Assembly (NCBI GenBank): GCA_963798015.1
Contig: CAWCSA010000005.1
Span: 310,001 to 374,000 of the forward strand
Reading direction: 5' to 3'
DNA from: Roseiarcus sp963798015
Lineage (GTDB): Bacteria; Pseudomonadota; Alphaproteobacteria; Rhizobiales; Beijerinckiaceae
DNA length: 64,000 bases
The position numbers were made by a program, and so were the translations under genes. Below are positions 51,316 through 58,330 of this stretch, piece after piece; position 1 is the first letter of the stretch, and each line of letters starts with the position of its first letter. The notes under the pieces are model-generated. The model searched no databases, was not told the DNA's origin, and saw nothing but the letters and a program-made list of their open reading frames with translations.

Positions 51316-52146
51316 ATGCAAGCTGGGGCCTCGACCACCTCCGACGAGCGCGTCACAATCGAGATCGCCGACGGAATCGCCGAGGTCACGCTCAATCGGC
51401 CCGATAAACTCAACGCGCTCGATCCCGCGATGTTCGAGGCGATCATCGCCGCAGGCGAAACCTTAAGCCGCACCGCAGGCTTGCGCGCAATCGTGCTCGC
51501 CGGCGCCGGCAAAGGCTTTTGCGCCGGCCTGGACAAGGAGACATTCGCTTCGATGCTGACGGGAAGCGTCGGGACGACGCTGGGCGATCTCACGAAGCGC
51601 ACGCATGGGATCGCCAACGCCTTCCAGCAGGCGGCTTATGTCTGGCGCTTGGCTCCCGTTCCGGTCATCGCGGCGATCCATGGGGTCGCGCTCGGCGGCG
51701 GCTTTCAGATCGCCCTTGGGGCCGACGTCCGCTATGTCGCGCCGGACGCGCGCCTCGCGATACTGGAAATCAAATGGGGCATTGTTCCCGACATGGCGGG
51801 TATTGCGCTCATGCGCGATCTCGCCCGCTCCGACGTGATCCGCGAGCTCGCAATGACCGGGCGCGTTTTCTCGGGGACGGAGGCTCTCGCTTACGGCTTC
51901 GCCACTAGCCTCCATGACGACCCGCTGGCGGCTGCTCGCTCAACCGCCAAAGAGATCGCCGCCCGCAATCCTCCGGCGGTGCGCGCCATCAAGCGCCTCC
52001 TCAACACGGCGAAGGATGACGACGCAGCAGCGATCCTTCTCGCCGAATTGAAGGAACAGGCGGCGCTGATCGGATCACCGAACCAGATCGAGGCGGTGCG
52101 CGCAGGAATGGAGGGAAGACCGGGACGCTTCGCCGACGCAGGATAG
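51316..52146 (+). CDS. Enoyl-CoA hydratase/isomerase (crotonase family)
   Basis: A 276-residue crotonase-fold enzyme. The oxyanion-hole blocks are VLAGAGKGFCAGLDKETF (about residue 61) and AAIHGVALGGGFQIALGADV, followed by LAILEIKWGIVPDMAG. The start at ATG 51316 has AGAGGA upstream. The catalytic acids of hydratases are not obvious, so isomerase or another acyl-CoA lyase role is possible. It would feed beta-oxidation-like acyl-CoA turnover. A 66-bp near-copy of its 3' end lies 513 bp downstream, at 52659-52724. Confidence 0.87.
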   Translation: MQAGASTTSDERVTIEIADGIAEVTLNRPDKLNALDPAMFEAIIAAGETLSRTAGLRAIVLAGAGKGFCAGLDKETFASMLTGSVGTTLGDLTKRTHGIANAFQQAAYVWRLAPVPVIAAIHGVALGGGFQIALGADVRYVAPDARLAILEIKWGIVPDMAGIALMRDLARSDVIRELAMTGRVFSGTEALAYGFATSLHDDPLAAARSTAKEIAARNPPAVRAIKRLLNTAKDDDAAAILLAELKEQAALIGSPNQIEAVRAGMEGRPGRFADAG

Positions 52147-52164
52147 AGGAGGCGCGCAGAGCGT

Positions 52165-52542
52165 TCAGGCCTCGTAGTGTTCGTCGGTGACCTTCTCCAT
52201 CCAGTGGGTCGGCGCCTCGTTTATGGCGACATGGGTCATGGCGAGGGTCGGCGAAGCGCCGTGCCAGTGCTTCTCGCCTGCCGAGATCAAGACGACGTCG
52301 CCAGGACGAATCTCCTCGATCGGTCCGCCCTCCTTCTGAACGCGACCCGATCCGGCGGTGACCATAAGAATCTGGCCCTTGGGATGGGTGTGCCACGCGG
52401 TGCGTGCGCGAGGCTCGAAGGTGACGACTCTCCAATCCGTCGCCGCGGCCGGCTCCGGCGCAATCGGCCGATCGATGTGCACCGCGCCGGTGAAATTCGT
52501 CGCCGGTCCGTTCTCGCTCGAAACTTTTCGCTTGATGTCCAC
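52165..52542 (-). CDS. Cupin-domain protein ((R)-mandelonitrile lyase-like)
   Basis: A 125-residue cupin. The first motif, RTAWHTHPKGQILMVTAGSG, supplies histidine ligands; the second is RPGDVVLISAGEKHWHGASP. The sequence pattern matches the small cupins often annotated as carboxymuconolactone decarboxylase-associated or (R)-mandelonitrile lyase-like. GTG 52542 with AGGGAGA upstream is the likely start; longer in-frame starts lack a site. It is convergent with the enoyl-CoA hydratase gene. A metal-dependent function is expected; the substrate is unknown. Confidence 0.8.
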   Translation of the reverse strand: MDIKRKVSSENGPATNFTGAVHIDRPIAPEPAAATDWRVVTFEPRARTAWHTHPKGQILMVTAGSGRVQKEGGPIEEIRPGDVVLISAGEKHWHGASPTLAMTHVAINEAPTHWMEKVTDEHYEA

Positions 52543-52946
52543 GCACTGTTCTCCCTGTCGACCAGCCAGCCTCGGGCAGTTTAAGCGCGCCTGAGCGTCG
52601 CGACTAGGCGCGACAATCTCGTGGACTTGGCGCCTCACGCCCGGGGCCCGAGGCGCCTGACCAGATTGAGGCTGTGCGCGCGGGAATGGATGTAGGGCCA
52701 GGACGCTTCGTGGATGGGATTTAAGTGAGAGGCGTGCGTTAGGCTGGCTGCGCTTCGCAGTGAATCGAGTCCGACTTTACTGGCGAAAGAAAGCATACTT
52801 TATGTCAGGCAACAAACCTAGTCTGATGCTTGCCGCAACATACATTTGACATGATGATGTCTGAAAACAAACGCACTACAGCTAAGCGTGGAAATGCGAG
52901 GGCCACAAAGTGATTTGCTAAAAAGTTGGGCTAAGCGAGGCACAAA
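52543..52946. other. Intergenic region with a gene relic, 404 bp
   Basis: The only recognisable content is the enoyl-CoA hydratase 3' relic at 52659-52724. From about 52750 the DNA turns AT-rich up to the secreted-protein gene at 52947. No other gene is supported. Confidence 0.55.
52659..52724 (+). pseudogene. Relic of a second enoyl-CoA hydratase gene (3' end only)
   Basis: The plus strand reads DQIEAVRAGMDVGPGRFVDG then I and a stop. The last codons of the intact gene at 51316-52146 read NQIEAVRAGMEGRPGRFADA then G and a stop. The DNA also matches closely, so this is a diverged copy of that gene's end, presumably left by deletion or recombination between tandem paralogues. The cupin gene now occupies the space between. 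Confidence 0.75.
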
Positions 52947-53423
52947 ATGAGAGCTTCCCTGCAAGTGCTGTCAATTGTGATTTTGTTCGAAGTCGGCGCG
53001 GCCATTGGTGCTGAAGCGCGATCAACGACGGGATATAACTCTTTCAAGATACAAAACCCCGGCGACGCCACCAAGGCGGGGTTCCCAAACGGACCGTTCG
53101 CCGGTGAGAACCCCCCAGTATCTGTGAATATCAATCTCCTATTCGACCTTGTTATAGATCACGAAGGGACACATAACATAGATATACACAATTACTGGGG
53201 CGGGCCGCCCTCTGGAGAGTATACACCGTTCTCTTGCACACCTTATTCTTACCGAGGCCAATCCTCTTCAGCCGAAGCTATGGGATCAACTGTAACTTTT
53301 ACTCAACCACAAACCGATTTTACAACTAACGTAAATGTAGGACACAGCTCGATGGGTATGACGATTATCTGCTGGGGTGTACCAGCAGGCGAAGGTATAT
53401 CAATCATAAACTGGGATGACTAA
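52947..53423 (+). CDS. Secreted protein of unknown function, 158 residues
   Basis: ATG 52947 follows a short purine-rich stretch (GCGAGG). A signal peptide is clear (MRASLQVLSIVILFEVGAAI, cleavage near GAEARS). The mature part is rich in Asn, Gly, Ser and Thr with beta-like alternation (SVNINLLFDLVID, STVTFTQPQTDFTTNVNV) and two cysteines (SCTPYS and IICWG), suggesting a small extracytoplasmic beta-domain with a disulfide. Codon use is AT-richer than the surrounding genes, a sign of transfer. No family is recognised. Confidence 0.6.
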   Translation: MRASLQVLSIVILFEVGAAIGAEARSTTGYNSFKIQNPGDATKAGFPNGPFAGENPPVSVNINLLFDLVIDHEGTHNIDIHNYWGGPPSGEYTPFSCTPYSYRGQSSSAEAMGSTVTFTQPQTDFTTNVNVGHSSMGMTIICWGVPAGEGISIINWDD

Positions 53424-53521
53424 TCGTTTACTGTTACGAATAGCCTGGCCGACGCCAACAGCTTCACGCAAGCATTGACGCGCGTGACGTCGCGAAAACG
53501 TCGTCCATCGGGGTACCGCCC

Positions 53522-54391
53522 ATGTTCGTCGATGGCCTGTTTGGGCGCAAAAAAATCCTCGTCACCGGCGGCGGCACCGGGCTCGGCAAAGCGATGGCCG
53601 AGCGGTTCCTTAGGCTCGGCGCCGAAATCGCCATCTGCGGCCGGCGCAAGGGCGTGTGCGACGCGACCGCGGCGGAGCTCATGAAAGCGCATGGTGGGCG
53701 CGTTGTGAGCTACGGCGTCGACATCCGCGACGCGGTCGCGGTCGAAGCGATGGTCGAGGAGATTTTCCGCGAAGGCCCGCTCACCGGCCTCGTCAACAAC
53801 GCGGCCGGCAATTTCATCTCGCGCACCGAGGACCTGTCGTCGCGCGGGTTCGACGCCATCGCCAATATCGTCATGCATGGCACGTTCTACGTCACCCAGG
53901 CGGTGGGAAAGCGCTGGATCGCGGGCAAGCAGAAAGGCAGTGTGGTCTCGATCGCCGTGACCTGGGTGCGCAACGGCGGTCCGTTCGTCGTGCCTTCGGC
54001 GATGAGCAAGGCGGCGATCCAGTCGATGACCATGTCACTCGCGCAGGAGTGGGGCCGTTATGGCATTCGCCTGAACGCCATCGCGCCTGGCGAAATCCCA
54101 ACCGAGGGGATGAGCAAACGCCTCATGCCCGGCGCCGAACCGGGCGCGTCCGCCGCGCGCAATCCGATGGGCCGCGTCGGGCGGATGGAGGAATTGCAGA
54201 ATCTCGCGACGTTCCTGATGTCGGACGGCTGCGAGTGGCTGAGCGGCGAGACGATCGTCATGGACGGCGCCGAGGCGATGGCGACCGGAGGCAATTTCTA
54301 TGAATTGCGCCGATGGGGCGATGACCAATGGAAGGCGGCGCGCGATGCGATCCAGGCCTTGAACGCCCGCGATAAGGCGGCGCGCGGCTGA
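53522..54391 (+). CDS. Short-chain dehydrogenase, 2,4-dienoyl-CoA reductase-like
   Basis: A 289-residue SDR. VTGGGTGLGKAMAERFLRLG is the cofactor motif (residues 11-30), NNAAGNF is the core block (about 89-95), and the serine/lysine region reads VVPSAMSKAAIQ. The NNAAGNF motif and the SAMSKA arrangement match peroxisomal-type 2,4-dienoyl-CoA reductases (DECR2 group). That would suit breakdown of unsaturated acyl-CoAs and the nearby enoyl-CoA hydratase gene. The substrate remains to be shown. Confidence 0.82.
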   Translation: MFVDGLFGRKKILVTGGGTGLGKAMAERFLRLGAEIAICGRRKGVCDATAAELMKAHGGRVVSYGVDIRDAVAVEAMVEEIFREGPLTGLVNNAAGNFISRTEDLSSRGFDAIANIVMHGTFYVTQAVGKRWIAGKQKGSVVSIAVTWVRNGGPFVVPSAMSKAAIQSMTMSLAQEWGRYGIRLNAIAPGEIPTEGMSKRLMPGAEPGASAARNPMGRVGRMEELQNLATFLMSDGCEWLSGETIVMDGAEAMATGGNFYELRRWGDDQWKAARDAIQALNARDKAARG

Positions 54392-54452
54392 GGCTTGCGA
54401 TCACGCTGAAGCGCCTCCATTCTTGCGGCGAACCACGTTAAGGAGAACGTTC

Positions 54453-55049
54453 TTGAGCAAGATACTTGTGATTGGGGCCGCCGGGCTGATCGGCAAAGAC
54501 GTCGTCAAGGCGCTGGGCGAAAGCGAATGCATCCGCGCCTCGCGCAGCTCGGACGAACGCGTCGACATCTCCGATCCGAAATCGATCGCCGCGCTGTTCG
54601 GGCGTCTGGGCGAGTTGGCCGGGATTGTCTGCACCGGGGGCGCGGCGCGCTTCAAGCCATGGGACCAGCTGACCGACGAGGACTGGACGTTCTCGCTGGC
54701 CAACAAATTGTTGGGTCAGGTCAATGTCGTCCGCTATGGACTGAAGTCTGTCCGGGCAGGCGGGGCGATTACGCTCACGACCGGTCTTGCGTCGCAATAT
54801 CCCGCTCCTGGCAGCGCGATCATCACCACCGTCAATTCCGCGGTCGACGCATTCGTGCGCGCGGTGGCCGCGGAGCCATCGATTTCCATTCGCGTCAACG
54901 CCGTCTCGCCAGGCTGGGTCGCGGAAACGCTTCAGGCGATGGGACGTGACCCGGCGGGCGGGATTCCCGCCGCTGAAGTAGCCAAGATCACCGTCCGGCA
55001 ATTTCGCGAGGGCGCCACGGGTTCGGTGGTCCCGGCGGCGAAAGGCTAG
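54453..55049 (+). CDS. Short-chain dehydrogenase (198 residues)
   Basis: A compact SDR starting at TTG 54453 with AAGGAGA 6 bp upstream (MSKILVIGAAGLIGKDVVKA). The dinucleotide motif is GAAGLIG. SPGWVAETLQAMGRDP near residue 150 is the typical post-active-site segment. The usual YxxxK is not visible; the corresponding region reads LASQYPAPGSAIITTV, so activity may be unusual. The family is like the short dehydrogenases of about 200 residues. It follows the previous SDR by 61 bp on the same strand. Confidence 0.8.
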   Translation: MSKILVIGAAGLIGKDVVKALGESECIRASRSSDERVDISDPKSIAALFGRLGELAGIVCTGGAARFKPWDQLTDEDWTFSLANKLLGQVNVVRYGLKSVRAGGAITLTTGLASQYPAPGSAIITTVNSAVDAFVRAVAAEPSISIRVNAVSPGWVAETLQAMGRDPAGGIPAAEVAKITVRQFREGATGSVVPAAKG

Positions 55050-55325
55050 CACATGGGCGCGATCCTCGCGATCGTCCAGCCGCAGGCTCGGTTCGCGCTG
55101 ACGCTTCTGGTCGCGGGGGGACGCGATCGGCTCGCCGTGGCGGTCCTGCCGTGGACATCGACGAACCGGGCGATCATTCCGAGGATGGCCGCCTGCGCGA
55201 GACCTTCGGCCAGGACTACGCCGATCGTCGCCGAAGGGCTCGCCGCTGAACCCGATAGCCGCTCACAGCGGCGACACATTTTCGCCCTTTGACATGCCGC
55301 GAACCGGCGTCTAGCCCTTCGGGTC

Positions 55326-56312
55326 ATGGAATGGATTTCGCTACGGGCGCCCCTGCCGTCATTGGCCGTGGCGGAGCGGATCGGGTCCGCGGCCGATTGG
55401 GTGATAGTCGTCTTCGGCGCGTTCCTGTTCTGGATCTCTAAAAGCCATCCCTCGCTCATGCCGGTCTGGGCGCCCTGGGATTTCTCGCCCCTGGTCTATC
55501 TGGCGACGGCTTTGACGCTGCTCTGGTTCGTTCGCGGCGTCGCGCTCACGCCGCCGCAGGATCGTCCCCCCGTCTGGCGGCGCGCGGTTTTCGTGATCGG
55601 GCTGCTCGCGACCTACGCTGTGCTTCAGACGCGGTTCGAATATTGGTCGCAGCACATGTTTTTTCTAAACCGCATCCAGCACGTCGTGATGCATCATCTG
55701 GGCCCTTTCCTGATCGCGCTTGCCTGGGTTGGCGGTACGGTCAAGCGCGGCATGCCGCGCTGGGCGGGGCGCCTCGTCGAGAGCCGTTTCGTGAGCGCGC
55801 CGATCCAGGTGTTGCAGCAGCCTGTGCTCGCGGCGTTCCTGTTCGTCGGACTGTTCTATTTCTGGCTGATTCCGGTGGTCCATTTTCGGGCGATGATCGA
55901 TGCGCGGCTTTACGCGCTGATGAACTGGAGCATGGTTCTGGACGGAATCCTGTTCTGGTGCCTGGTTCTCGACCCACGTCGGCGGCCGCTGGCGCGGGTG
56001 TCCTTCGGCGTGCGGGCCGCCCTCTCTCTCAGCGTCATGTTCCCGCAAATCCTGCTCGGCGCGATAATCGTCTTCTCGTCGCGCGACCTCTATCCTTATT
56101 ACAATCTGTGCGGCCGGATTTTCCCCTCCATCAGCGCGCTCGACGATCAGCAGCTCGGCGGCCTCGTGATCTGGATTCCCCCTGCGATGATGAGCGTGGT
56201 CGGAATGCTCGTGGTCATGAACGCGATGAGGCTCAGCGATGAATCGATTCTGGAGGCCGACAAGGACGCGGCCGCCCTCGCCGCGCTCTCGCGAGGCTGG
56301 ACTGGTCGTTAG
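55326..56312 (+). CDS. CtaG/Caa3-type cytochrome c oxidase assembly membrane protein
   Basis: A 328-residue membrane protein with about seven helices. Histidines in the helices, NRIQHVVMHHLGPFLIALAW near residue 117 and IPVVHFRAM near 182, and the pattern of the caa3_CtaG family identify it. This family supports copper insertion into haem-copper oxidases; it is unrelated to the Cox11-type CtaG. Its 3' end overlaps the PCu(A)C-type gene, and a SCO gene faces it, forming a copper-delivery cluster. Confidence 0.85.
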   Translation: MEWISLRAPLPSLAVAERIGSAADWVIVVFGAFLFWISKSHPSLMPVWAPWDFSPLVYLATALTLLWFVRGVALTPPQDRPPVWRRAVFVIGLLATYAVLQTRFEYWSQHMFFLNRIQHVVMHHLGPFLIALAWVGGTVKRGMPRWAGRLVESRFVSAPIQVLQQPVLAAFLFVGLFYFWLIPVVHFRAMIDARLYALMNWSMVLDGILFWCLVLDPRRRPLARVSFGVRAALSLSVMFPQILLGAIIVFSSRDLYPYYNLCGRIFPSISALDDQQLGGLVIWIPPAMMSVVGMLVVMNAMRLSDESILEADKDAAALAALSRGWTGR

Positions 56313-56733
56313 GTCGGCCCTTTGCGCGCTCGCGCTGTGCTGTCCGGCGGCGCGGGCGGCGGAGCCGGGGCTCGTGGTAAGCCAGCCGTGGCTGCGGCTC
56401 ATCATGCCCTCGCGCCCGGCCGCCGGCTATTTCGTCCTGTCAAACCAGACCGACCGGGCGCGTACGCTCGTCGGCGCCGCTTCGCCTGGATGCGAGGCCC
56501 TCATGCTGCACCGCAGCCTCAACGACAATGGCCAGGAACGGATGGAGATGGTCGAAAGCGTGCCCGTGCCCGCCCGCGGCGAAGTCAAATTCGCGCCCGG
56601 CGGCTATCATCTGATGTGCATGTCGCCCACCCCCGCCGCGACGCGCGGAGGCTCCGTTTCCGTCACCTTGCGGTTCAAGGACGGCGGTTCGCTGGTTGCG
56701 AGCTTTCCGGTGCGCGGCGCGACCGGGGATTGA
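56239..56733 (+). CDS. PCu(A)C-type periplasmic copper chaperone
   Basis: A 164-residue protein whose first ~40 residues include a hydrophobic export segment (LCALALCCPAARAAEPG). The mature domain carries the copper motif H/M-x10-M-x21-H-x-M: MLHRSLNDNGQERMEMV and GGYHLMCMSP supply the methionines and histidines. It delivers Cu(I) to the CuA site of cytochrome oxidase with SCO proteins. ATG 56239 overlaps the upstream gene by 74 bp; a later start within this overlap is possible. Confidence 0.85.
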   Translation: MNRFWRPTRTRPPSPRSREAGLVVRSALCALALCCPAARAAEPGLVVSQPWLRLIMPSRPAAGYFVLSNQTDRARTLVGAASPGCEALMLHRSLNDNGQERMEMVESVPVPARGEVKFAPGGYHLMCMSPTPAATRGGSVSVTLRFKDGGSLVASFPVRGATGD

Positions 56734-56741
56734 GCCTGGGC

Positions 56742-57443
56742 TCAGATGAGCCGTGACAGCCATGCCAGGAGGCCTGGCCGATGGGTCTCCCCCGCCAGAC
56801 GCCGGAGATCGGCCGTGACGCCGGCGACGTCGCCGGCGGCGGAGCCGAGCGAGGGAATGAGCAGGCGCGCCGCACCCGTGGCGTCGAAGACATAGATCGC
56901 CGAGCCGTGCGTCACCTCATAGGGGCGCTCCGCGGTCGCGGGCGTGACGGAATAGGCAAGGCGATAGCGGCGCGCCAGCGCGGCGATCTGATCTGCATCG
57001 CCCTGCAATCCGTCGATCTGCGGCGCGAAATTCTTCACATATTCACCCAGCACGGGAAGCGTATCGCGATCAGGGTCCACCGTCACGAAAAGCAGGCGCA
57101 CGCGCCCGGCGTCCGGACCCAGCCGCTTGAGAACATCAGCGACATTCGTGAGCGTCGTGGGACAGACGTCCGGGCAGAAGGTGTAGCCGAAATAGAGCAG
57201 GACGATGAGGCCGCGATAGTCGGCTTGCGTCACCTGCCGCCCGTCCGACGCCCGCGTCATGGCGAACTCGAGCGCGGGCGAATTGCCGGATATGTCGATC
57301 GCCCCCTGATCGTCGCCCTGGCATCCGCCGAGCAGCGCCGCCCAAAGGCCCGCGCCCGCCAGCGCGATCGCGTGGCGTCGGGTCGTCGAAGCAACCGGCG
57401 GCGAGGCCGGGACGGATTTCTCAAATAGCGCCCGCGAGCGCAT
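56742..57443 (-). CDS. SCO1/SenC-family copper chaperone
   Basis: A 233-residue membrane-anchored or lipoprotein-like thioredoxin-fold protein. The N-terminus has a hydrophobic stretch ending GGCQGDD, which could be a lipobox. The copper-binding cysteines are in FGYTFCPDVCPTT and the partner histidine in EVTHGSAIYVF. ATG 57443 with GGAAGG upstream is the start. It faces the PCu(A)C gene and with it matures the CuA site of cytochrome c oxidase. Confidence 0.89.
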   Translation of the reverse strand: MRSRALFEKSVPASPPVASTTRRHAIALAGAGLWAALLGGCQGDDQGAIDISGNSPALEFAMTRASDGRQVTQADYRGLIVLLYFGYTFCPDVCPTTLTNVADVLKRLGPDAGRVRLLFVTVDPDRDTLPVLGEYVKNFAPQIDGLQGDADQIAALARRYRLAYSVTPATAERPYEVTHGSAIYVFDATGAARLLIPSLGSAAGDVAGVTADLRRLAGETHRPGLLAWLSRLI

Positions 57444-57589
57444 GATGACCTTCCGTGCGGTTGGAGCCGTGTCGCCAGGACCAGGACGATGACGAAGATC
57501 GCCAGCGCGAGTCGCACATTCCGTTTCGCAGTTTCGACCCGACGGAGCCGCGTCGCCGCGCTCCTCGTCTCCGCCCGGTCGGCCGCCAT
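57257..57589 (-). CDS. Possible small single-helix membrane protein upstream of the SCO gene
   Basis: A minus-strand frame from 57589 begins MAADRAETRSAATRLRRVET and contains one hydrophobic helix (RNVRLALAIFVIVLVLATRL). After about residue 55 it becomes arginine-rich and overlaps the SCO gene in another frame, so only the first half looks natural. It may be a small cytochrome-oxidase-associated membrane protein that ends early by mutation, or a chance frame. Confidence 0.25.
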   Translation of the reverse strand: MAADRAETRSAATRLRRVETAKRNVRLALAIFVIVLVLATRLQPHGRSSCARGRYLRNPSRPRRRLLRRPDATRSRWRARAFGRRCSADARATIRGRSTYPAIRPRSSSP

Positions 57590-57760
57590 AGTCCCCGCGG
57601 GGCATAAGCAGACCGCTACGCACCGTCAAAACGCCTCGAAGTAAAAACCCTAAACTAACTCGCCCGAATTTGGGCGCAAGCGCCGAGGCGGGACCCGCTT
57701 GCAGCGTATGAACGCTATCAGCGTCGCGCCGGGCCGGAACGCGCCCCCAGCCAGACATGT

Positions 57761-58330
57761 CTACCAGTCCGGCGCGCCGCGTGCGGGCTCAGCGAGCGAG
57801 GCCGTGAGAAAGGGCGCGAACGATCGCCAGACTTCGACATGGAAGCTCGTCTCGGCGCGGCGCCAGAGCACGATCTCGATCTTGTCGAACAGGGTGCGCG
57901 TCGCGAACCCGACTGGAAAGGCCTTGAGATCGAGATCGAGCGGGCAGCCGGCGTTGAGGACACGCGCCGCCGCCGGACCGCCGGCGATGAGGCCGATCTG
58001 GCGATGCGACACGTCAACGAGGCTATGCGCAGTTCCTTCGAGCACCAACTCCAGCACGCCGCCGATATTCGCCGCGTCGGCGCCGTCGGCGACCAACAGC
58101 CATTCGTCCGGCCCTAGCCATAAAGCCGCGCGTCCTTCGCTCTCGCCGGCTGGGCCAAGTCGCGGAGGCGGCTCGGCGCCGAACACCATCCCGCAGGCGA
58201 CGCGCACCGCCTCGGCCCCGCGCAGGATGAATCGCGCCGCCGGCGGCGCCTCCGACACAGTAAATCGCGGCCCTGCAGGCAGGGCCAAACCGTCAAGCGG
58301 CGAGCGGCCGCCGAGCGCGGCGTCAGCCAT
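57761..58330 (-). CDS. soxG: Sarcosine oxidase subunit gamma
   Basis: A 189-residue SoxG. Its ATG (58330) overlaps the soxA stop by 8 bp. The sequence includes LWLGPDEWLLVADGADAANI and VDVSHRQIGLIAGGPAAARV, blocks shared with the GcvT-like SoxG family. The subunit is needed for the heterotetrameric enzyme, though its role in catalysis is indirect. It is the last gene of the operon soxB-soxD-soxA-soxG. Confidence 0.9.
   Translation of the reverse strand: MADAALGGRSPLDGLALPAGPRFTVSEAPPAARFILRGAEAVRVACGMVFGAEPPPRLGPAGESEGRAALWLGPDEWLLVADGADAANIGGVLELVLEGTAHSLVDVSHRQIGLIAGGPAAARVLNAGCPLDLDLKAFPVGFATRTLFDKIEIVLWRRAETSFHVEVWRSFAPFLTASLAEPARGAPDW

Noticed and set aside
55053..55292. Open frames in the 276-bp gap before the CtaG-type gene
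   Set aside because: Neither strand gives a recognisable family, and the start near the SDR stop has no ribosome site.
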